Source of the DNA: Candidatus Bathyarchaeota archaeon
GTDB taxonomy: Archaea; Thermoproteota; Bathyarchaeia; TCS64
DNA: 10,050 nt
Direction: 5' to 3'
Assembly: GCA_937877765.1 (NCBI GenBank)
Contig: CALGBN010000008.1
Span: 1 to 10,050, forward strand
Shown here: one piece after another, positions 6,382 to 10,050 of the stretch
Layout: each line of letters opens with the position of its first letter
How positions within the stretch are numbered: the stretch's first letter is position 1
Notes under the pieces: generated by a model
Seen by the model: only the letters and a program-made list of their open reading frames with translations
Databases searched by the model: none
What the model was told of the DNA's origin: nothing
Made by a program: the position numbers and the translations under genes

Positions 6382-7734
6382 TCATCGTTTGAAGACCCAT
6401 CTCTCATAGTAAAACCTGTACTCGTCCTCATCTAGCTCAAACCAGACCTTCATGGGACCATTCTCGCCCCCATGAACATAGAACTCAGTCTCCTCCGGAT
6501 CATCACTAGCAGGGATCAAAGGAACAGTCATCTCACCAAAGCTACCCTTCTGAGTACCCATCAGTATATTGCCTTGTGCCTTGATCTTAACCGTGTTAAT
6601 ATCCCGATAGCTAGTGTATTTACCTGACAGTTTCTCATAGAACAACTGCTTCTTCAGATAAGGCAAAGCCTCAACAGGGTCCAAGTCCATGAGTAACGCT
6701 GCTGCTGCGTGTGGAATTACGTTGCCCCAGTACCCCATATTCGTAAGGTATGCTACACCGATGTTCCGCTCAGGCACAAACAGATAGTTTGCTCCACTGA
6801 CGCCAGTGCTGCCTGTGTGGGTTATCATGGTTTCTCCGTTAAACTCCATGATACCCCATCCGTAACCGTATCCGCCTTCTCCGAAGATGGTTGATGGACG
6901 CGGACTGTGGATCATCACCATCTCCGCCAATAAATCATCCTCAATCAAAGGCTCAGAGTTACCCATATACATATTCAGGTAACTGCAAGACTCGACAACG
7001 CTACTCAGTATGCCTCCTGGTGCATAGATTAACTCATGGAACGGATGCTCTGATGGCACAATTTTTCCTTCAGGGTTTTTCCAGTAGGCAGTCATCCGGT
7101 CCTCTTCTGCTGTATACTTATTCTTCATAAGGGTTGTTCTGTTCATTCCTAGTGGCTTCCAGATACGTTTTCTCAATATATTCTCCAGTTGCTCCCCCTC
7201 TAGTTTCTCCAACAACAACCCGAGTAAGGTATAACCAGCGTTCAGATAGTAGTACTTCTCCCTCGGCTTGGCATCCAACCGGTCCCCGGCGTTATTAAGG
7301 AAACTGTAGAAGTCAGCCTCACTGGTCAATGGTATAGGATGTCCGCCTAGACTCATCTTGGCTATCATGACATCAGCGGTGCCCAGACTCGGGAACCCTG
7401 AACTGTGACTCATGAGACTCTTCACAGTGATGGGTGAGTCCTTGAAATCTACCTCAACAGGCAGATGATCCCTGATGGGCGTATCTACTGAAATTTTCCC
7501 TTCCTGAACCTGCATCATGGTAGCCAGACAAATAAACGACTTTGTGCAGCTGCCGATCCCATACAATGTATCAGCCGTCGCAGGAGTATTGGATGCGAGG
7601 TTTCTTGCACCATAACCTTTCTTGTAAACGATCTCACCATCCCTGAGTAAGGCGATGCTTGCCCCAGGGGCTGAGGCTTTTTCCATTGCCTTGGATGCGA
7701 TTTCGTCTAGTTTTGCTCCGTGTTTGAATTTCAT
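6382..7734 (-). CDS. Serine beta-lactamase/esterase-fold protein (class C-like), cytoplasmic
   Basis: The protein belongs to the beta-lactamase-related serine hydrolases (penicillin-binding-protein fold), which include esterases, D-amino-peptidases and class C lactamases. The catalytic set is complete: S62-x-x-K65 in GIGSCTKSF, Y163-x-N165 in YYYLNAGYTLLG, and H307-T-G in ITHTGSTGVSG, where lactamases often have KTG. The catalytic domain runs to about residue 345. The last 90 or so residues (from LSGKYTSY) look like the beta-barrel, lipocalin-like extension often found on these proteins. There is no signal peptide, so it should act inside the cell; archaea lack classical peptidoglycan, which argues for an esterase or peptidase rather than antibiotic resistance (inference). 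Start ATG at 7734, 28 bases from a TATA-like box, and the same codon lies within a 14-bp palindrome. At 450 residues the length fits. Confidence 0.9.
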   Translation of the reverse strand: MKFKHGAKLDEIASKAMEKASAPGASIALLRDGEIVYKKGYGARNLASNTPATADTLYGIGSCTKSFICLATMMQVQEGKISVDTPIRDHLPVEVDFKDSPITVKSLMSHSSGFPSLGTADVMIAKMSLGGHPIPLTSEADFYSFLNNAGDRLDAKPREKYYYLNAGYTLLGLLLEKLEGEQLENILRKRIWKPLGMNRTTLMKNKYTAEEDRMTAYWKNPEGKIVPSEHPFHELIYAPGGILSSVVESCSYLNMYMGNSEPLIEDDLLAEMVMIHSPRPSTIFGEGGYGYGWGIMEFNGETMITHTGSTGVSGANYLFVPERNIGVAYLTNMGYWGNVIPHAAAALLMDLDPVEALPYLKKQLFYEKLSGKYTSYRDINTVKIKAQGNILMGTQKGSFGEMTVPLIPASDDPEETEFYVHGGENGPMKVWFELDEDEYRFYYERWVFKR

Positions 7735-7744
7735 AATATTATGA
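7731..7744. promoter_or_regulatory. 14-bp palindrome over the beta-lactamase-like start codon
   Basis: TCATAATATTATGA is a perfect 14-bp palindrome that includes the ATG of the minus-strand gene (7734-7732). If that gene is leaderless, as its TATA distance suggests, the site overlaps the transcription start and a bound protein would block initiation. It is all A/T apart from two bases, so chance is a real alternative. Confidence 0.3.
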
Positions 7745-7756
7745 TGCTTTGTAGGT

Positions 7757-7766
7757 CTTTTAAAAA
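7757..7766 (-). promoter_or_regulatory. TATA box for the beta-lactamase-like gene
   Basis: On the minus strand TTTTTAAAAG is centred about 28 bases before the ATG at 7734. No ribosome-binding site is present between them, which is what a leaderless archaeal mRNA would show. Confidence 0.5.
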
Positions 7767-7800
7767 TGAGGTATCAAATATTTACAAATTTTACTAGTCT

Positions 7801-7812
7801 CAATAATTATTG
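7801..7812. promoter_or_regulatory. 12-bp palindrome just upstream of the oxidoreductase TATA box
   Basis: CAATAATTATTG is a perfect palindrome that ends 6 bases before the CATATAAC box. That position suits an activator or repressor site next to the factor-B recognition element. It is AT-rich, so confidence is low. Confidence 0.3.
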
Positions 7813-7818
7813 CCAAAG

Positions 7819-7826
7819 CATATAAC
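7819..7826 (+). promoter_or_regulatory. TATA box for the 2-oxoacid oxidoreductase operon
   Basis: CATATAAC follows the purine-rich stretch AAAG, which could be the BRE. Transcription should begin near 7849, leaving an untranslated leader of about 25 bases before the ATG at 7874. That leader contains AGGTG (7858-7862), a fair ribosome-binding site. Confidence 0.5.
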
Positions 7827-7873
7827 CTAGCTCCTTGAACCTATCTTCGTTTCAAATAGGTGTAACATATTTG

Positions 7874-8671
7874 ATGGAAATAAGATTCCACGGCAGAGGC
7901 GGACAAGGCGCCGTAACAGGCACCAGAATCCTAGCCACTGCCTTATATTATGAGGGAAAATTCACTCAAGGAATACCCATGTACGGCACCGAGAGACGAG
8001 GCGCACCAGTCGTTAGCTTCCTAAGAATAGGCGAGCAGCGAATCAATGAGCGTGACCTAGTCCACGAGCCAGATATGGTTATCGTCCTTGACCCTCTTCT
8101 AGGCAAGAGTGTGCCCATCACTGATGGACTCAAAAAAGGCGGAATAGTCCTAATCAACCATCCCCACAAGGGAAGAGAGACAGGACTTGGCGGCGACTTC
8201 AAGGTAGCTACCGTAGACGCCACCAACATAGCCCTAGATACCATAGGCAGACCAATCACAAACACCGCCATCCTAGGCGCATTCGCCAAGGTAACGGGCT
8301 CAGTAAGTCTTGAGAGCATCGAGAAAGCGATCAACGACCAGTGGAGCGGTAGAATCGCCGAGATGAACATCAACGCGGTAAGAAAAGCATACGAAGAGGC
8401 AAACATGCCCGAGGACGTAAGCGATCTACCACCCCAGAAGGTTGAGGTTAAACCCGGTGAAAGAGACGTATCCAGCTGGAGAGTCTTCAGACCCGAGCTT
8501 GACAAAGAGAAATGCATCGGATGCAAACGTTGCTACATTCTCTGTCCCGAGGTAGCCATCGGCATGGTTGACGGTAAGGCAGACATCAACTACCCGTACT
8601 GCAAAGGCTGCGGTATCTGTGTAGAGGAGTGCCCGGTCAAGGCGATTGAATTCGTACAGGAGACCCTATAG
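7874..8671 (+). CDS. 2-oxoacid:ferredoxin oxidoreductase, fused gamma and delta subunits
   Basis: Two subunits that are separate in the classic four-subunit enzymes are joined here. Residues 1 to about 178 form the gamma domain (MEIRFHGRGGQGAVTGTRILA at the N-terminus, then MYGTERRGAPV and the ending AILGAFAKVTG...IEKAIN). A linker of about 25 residues follows, then a delta-type ferredoxin domain with two [4Fe-4S] motifs: C214, C217, C220, C224 (CIGCKRCYILCP) and C243, C246, C249, C253 (CKGCGICVEECP). The delta part passes electrons between the core enzyme and ferredoxin. I chose ATG at 7874 because MEIRFHGRGGQG is the standard gamma start, with AGGTG upstream. The frame is open further back to TTG 7835, and TTG at 7871 is a one-codon alternative. 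It is first in an operon with the alpha and beta genes. Confidence 0.93.
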   Translation: MEIRFHGRGGQGAVTGTRILATALYYEGKFTQGIPMYGTERRGAPVVSFLRIGEQRINERDLVHEPDMVIVLDPLLGKSVPITDGLKKGGIVLINHPHKGRETGLGGDFKVATVDATNIALDTIGRPITNTAILGAFAKVTGSVSLESIEKAINDQWSGRIAEMNINAVRKAYEEANMPEDVSDLPPQKVEVKPGERDVSSWRVFRPELDKEKCIGCKRCYILCPEVAIGMVDGKADINYPYCKGCGICVEECPVKAIEFVQETL

Positions 8672-8675
8672 GAGG
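8670..8675 (+). promoter_or_regulatory. Shine-Dalgarno site of the alpha-subunit gene, overlapping the upstream stop
   Basis: AGGAGG shares its first two bases with the TAG stop of the gamma-delta gene (8669-8671) and lies 8 bases before the ATG at 8684. It decides that start over an out-of-frame ATG at 8679, which is too close to it. Confidence 0.75.
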
Positions 8676-8683
8676 AGCATGAA

Positions 8684-9862
8684 ATGGCAAAGAAATTCGA
8701 AGTAATGGTAGGAAACAAGGCAGTAGCATACGCGGCAAAGCTAGCGCGTGTCAAGTATGTTAGCGCCTTCCCCATCACACCCCAGACAACCATCGTCCAG
8801 TACCTAGCAGACATGATGGCATCAGGCGAGCTTGATGCCGAGTACGTCACCATGGAGGGCGAGCTAAGCTGTCAGGCATCAGCCATCACAGCAAGCACAA
8901 CCGTCAGGAGCTTCACAGCTACAAGCGGACCCGGATTGCTCTATATGCATCACCCGATGCACATGACAAGCTGGGCAAGACTCCCCTTGGTCATGGCGGT
9001 AGTCCACAGGTCAACAAAGGGCATGCAGCCCGACCAGATGGACACCATGAGCCAGCGTGACACAGGGTGGCTTATGCTAGAATGCCAGAACAGCCAAGAG
9101 CTTTTGGACACTGGTATCATGAGCTTTAAGATCGCTGAAGACCCAAGGGTCAGACTACCCTTGATATTCGCAGGAGACGGCTACATACTAAGCTACACAA
9201 GTGAGCCGGTTGAGATACCTGCACAGGAAGAAGTAGATGCTTTCCTACCACCGTACAAGCGACCATACCCCATGTACCCGGAGGAAGCTGAGGAGGCTCG
9301 TGCTCTCATGAGTGAGATGTGGAACCCCTTCGTTGATCCCCAGAAGGTTTGGGCGGACCAGCAGCAGGCAGCCATGAACGCAAAGACCGTCATCAAGGAG
9401 GTCAACGCGGAGTTCGAGAAATGGTTCGGCAGAAGCTATGGTAACGGATTGGTTGAGGAGTACAAGTGTGAGGACGTGGACGCCGTACTGGTATCCATGG
9501 GAACCATCGCCTCAACAGCCAAAACAGCTATCGACCAGATGCAGAAAAACGGTAAAAAGATCGGCCTGGTGGCCATAAAGAGCTTCAAACCATTCCCAGA
9601 CGAGGAGTTCCAACGCATCGCAGGATACGCCAAAGCCATGGGGGTAATCGATAGAAACGTCTCCACGGGAACACGCGGCGGAATCACCTTCACAGAGATA
9701 CGCCACGCATTATACGATGTGGATGAGAGACCTGTAACCCTTAACTTCCACGCTGGGATGAGGGGTAAAGAGGTAAGAGTCGAGGACCTGAAGCGGATGG
9801 CTGAAAAGACCCTCAAGGCCGCCAACGGCGAGAAGGTATCACCAATCGTGGAGTGGGCATAG
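8684..9862 (+). CDS. porA: 2-oxoacid:ferredoxin oxidoreductase, alpha subunit
   Basis: The alpha subunit carries the pyrimidine-binding domain I for thiamine diphosphate and domain II. The enzyme oxidatively decarboxylates a 2-oxoacid with CoA and ferredoxin, or runs in reverse. Family marks: AFPITPQTTIV (28-38, with T32 at the usual 'PITP' threonine), VTMEGELSCQASAITAS (55-71, with E60 where the cofactor-contacting Glu is expected), TATSGPGLLYM (78-88), PLVMAVVHRS (101-110) and the domain II region SMGTIASTAKTAID to the C-terminus. The stretch TKGMQPDQMDTMSQRDTGW (111-129) differs from the usual pyruvate-type 'W.DHQD...RD.GW' in having Gln where His is common, and ELSCQ differs from the usual 'E-HSA'. 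The gene symbol is therefore for the family, and pyruvate, 2-oxoisovalerate or another acid is possible. Its 392 residues are normal in length. The start follows a strong AGGAGG. Confidence 0.88.
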   Translation: MAKKFEVMVGNKAVAYAAKLARVKYVSAFPITPQTTIVQYLADMMASGELDAEYVTMEGELSCQASAITASTTVRSFTATSGPGLLYMHHPMHMTSWARLPLVMAVVHRSTKGMQPDQMDTMSQRDTGWLMLECQNSQELLDTGIMSFKIAEDPRVRLPLIFAGDGYILSYTSEPVEIPAQEEVDAFLPPYKRPYPMYPEEAEEARALMSEMWNPFVDPQKVWADQQQAAMNAKTVIKEVNAEFEKWFGRSYGNGLVEEYKCEDVDAVLVSMGTIASTAKTAIDQMQKNGKKIGLVAIKSFKPFPDEEFQRIAGYAKAMGVIDRNVSTGTRGGITFTEIRHALYDVDERPVTLNFHAGMRGKEVRVEDLKRMAEKTLKAANGEKVSPIVEWA

Positions 9863-9866
9863 GAGG
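9861..9866 (+). promoter_or_regulatory. Shine-Dalgarno site of the beta-subunit gene, overlapping the upstream stop
   Basis: AGGAGG begins with the last two bases of the alpha gene's TAG stop (9860-9862) and ends 8 bases before the ATG at 9875. The arrangement is the same as at the previous junction, pointing to coupled translation of the subunits. Confidence 0.75.
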
Positions 9867-9874
9867 AAAAAACG

Positions 9875-10050
9875 ATGAGTAAACCAATACCACTAAACAA
9901 ACTAGAAGAAAAGGAATACATCGAACCAGCAAACAGCGCATGCCAGGGCTGCGCAGGAAGCATCGTAGCACGCATTGTCTCCAAGATAATCGGTAAAGAC
10001 ATGGTCCGACAGGAGGTCGCATGCTGTGGACCAGCATTCGGCAACATAAC
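9875..10050 (+). CDS. porB: 2-oxoacid:ferredoxin oxidoreductase, beta subunit (3' partial)
   Basis: The frame opens with ATG at 9875 and runs off the right edge after 58 codons. The N-terminus shows SACQGCAGSIVARIVSKIIG (residues 21-40) and then VACCGPAFGNI, matching the start of beta subunits, where 'CxGCG.......K.lG' is followed by a 'GC' about 25 residues on. C23 and C26 are probable ligands of the [4Fe-4S] cluster that accepts electrons from thiamine diphosphate, and C50 or C51 stands where the next conserved Cys is expected. The usual Gly after CxGC is Ala here and the 'GC' is CC, so it departs from typical pyruvate enzymes, as does its alpha partner. The thiamine-diphosphate domain lies outside the window. 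Context, spacing and the ribosome-binding site all support it as the third gene of the operon. Confidence 0.87.
   Translation, partial: MSKPIPLNKLEEKEYIEPANSACQGCAGSIVARIVSKIIGKDMVRQEVACCGPAFGNI

Larger units (their letters stand above)
7735..7873. promoter_or_regulatory. Divergent promoter region between the beta-lactamase-like gene and the oxidoreductase operon
   Basis: This AT-rich region carries outward-facing TATA boxes: TTTTTAAAAG on the minus strand (7766-7757) for the beta-lactamase-like gene and CATATAAC on the plus strand (7819-7826) for the oxidoreductase operon. It also holds a 12-bp perfect palindrome (7801-7812) and the edge of a 14-bp one (7731-7744), listed separately. No RNA gene or small coding frame is evident. 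Confidence 0.5.

Noticed and set aside
6112..6435. Plus-strand open frame opposite the DUF3795 gene that runs through the 16-bp palindrome
   Set aside because: It is antisense to a ten-cysteine family protein and the end of the beta-lactamase-like gene, with no promoter or ribosome-binding site.
4220..7734. The four minus-strand genes as a single operon or novel system
   Set aside because: The FAH and beta-lactamase-like genes each have their own TATA-like box, a T-run follows the DUF3795 gene, and the four products share no evident pathway.
7835..7873. N-terminal extension of the gamma-delta gene from TTG 7835
   Set aside because: It would start only about 12 bases after the TATA box, upstream of the expected transcription start, and the family begins at MEIRFHGRGGQG.
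7966..8526. Minus-strand open frame of 186 codons opposite the gamma-delta fusion gene
   Set aside because: It is antisense to a gene with clear family motifs, its product matches no family I recognise, and such frames are common opposite genes of this codon use.
8679..8681. ATG four bases after the AGGAGG site, ahead of the alpha-subunit start
   Set aside because: It is out of frame with the alpha subunit and too close to the ribosome-binding site; ATG at 8684 gives the family N-terminus.
9436..10047. Minus-strand open frame of 203 codons opposite the alpha and beta subunit genes
   Set aside because: It overlaps two confidently identified genes and their ribosome-binding site, and the product is low-complexity and Ser/Leu-rich, as expected of an antisense shadow.
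1..10050. Search by eye for CRISPR repeats, tRNA-like cloverleaves, insertion-sequence ends or transposase genes
   Set aside because: No repeated spacer-repeat pattern, no tRNA-type sequence and no transposase or integrase motif was seen.

Overview
The window looks like a piece of an archaeal chromosome. The grounds are a FilR1-type winged-helix regulator, a bacterio-opsin-activator (HTH_10) regulator, a four-subunit-type 2-oxoacid:ferredoxin oxidoreductase locus, TATA-like boxes about 25-30 bases ahead of several starts, and TTG or GTG starts where no ATG is available. Base composition is moderate, with AT-rich gaps between genes. An uncultivated lineage such as Bathyarchaeia or an Asgard/TACK relative would fit, but I cannot place it further from the sequence alone. 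Coding density is high: no gap exceeds 170 bases, and I see no tRNA, rRNA, CRISPR array or mobile element.

Layout. (1) 1-284, plus strand: the C-terminal end of a protein that looks like argininosuccinate lyase. (2) 327-1061, plus: an unrecognised protein with one N-terminal membrane segment and a beta-rich outer part. It meets the next gene tail to tail with a 4-base overlap. (3) 1058-2822, minus: a ROK-family sugar kinase and, directly upstream of it, a FilR1-like transcription regulator. (4) 2993-4210, plus: a 12-helix MFS transporter, divergent from the regulator across a 170-base promoter region. (5) 4220-7734, minus: an FAH-family hydrolase/isomerase, an HTH_10 regulator, a ten-cysteine DUF3795 protein and a cytoplasmic serine beta-lactamase/esterase-fold protein. 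(6) 7874 to the right edge, plus: a 2-oxoacid:ferredoxin oxidoreductase operon in the order gamma-delta fusion, alpha, beta. The beta gene is cut by the window edge.

How the genes may work together. The regulator, ROK kinase and MFS transporter form a plausible sugar uptake, phosphorylation and control unit (inference). The oxidoreductase genes are a clear operon: each downstream gene has an AGGAGG ribosome-binding site that shares bases with the preceding stop codon. Its alpha and beta subunits depart from the usual pyruvate-type motifs, so the substrate is open. The minus-strand block of four is probably not one operon, since the FAH and beta-lactamase-like genes each appear to have their own promoter.

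No clearly new defence, mobile or RNA system was found. The items most worth a second look are a perfect 16-bp palindrome at 6360-6375 upstream of the DUF3795 gene, two more palindromes in the divergent beta-lactamase/oxidoreductase promoter region, the divergent oxidoreductase with its gamma-delta fusion, the His-for-Cys zinc motif of the ROK kinase, a hairpin built across two convergent stop codons, and the unrecognised membrane-anchored protein.
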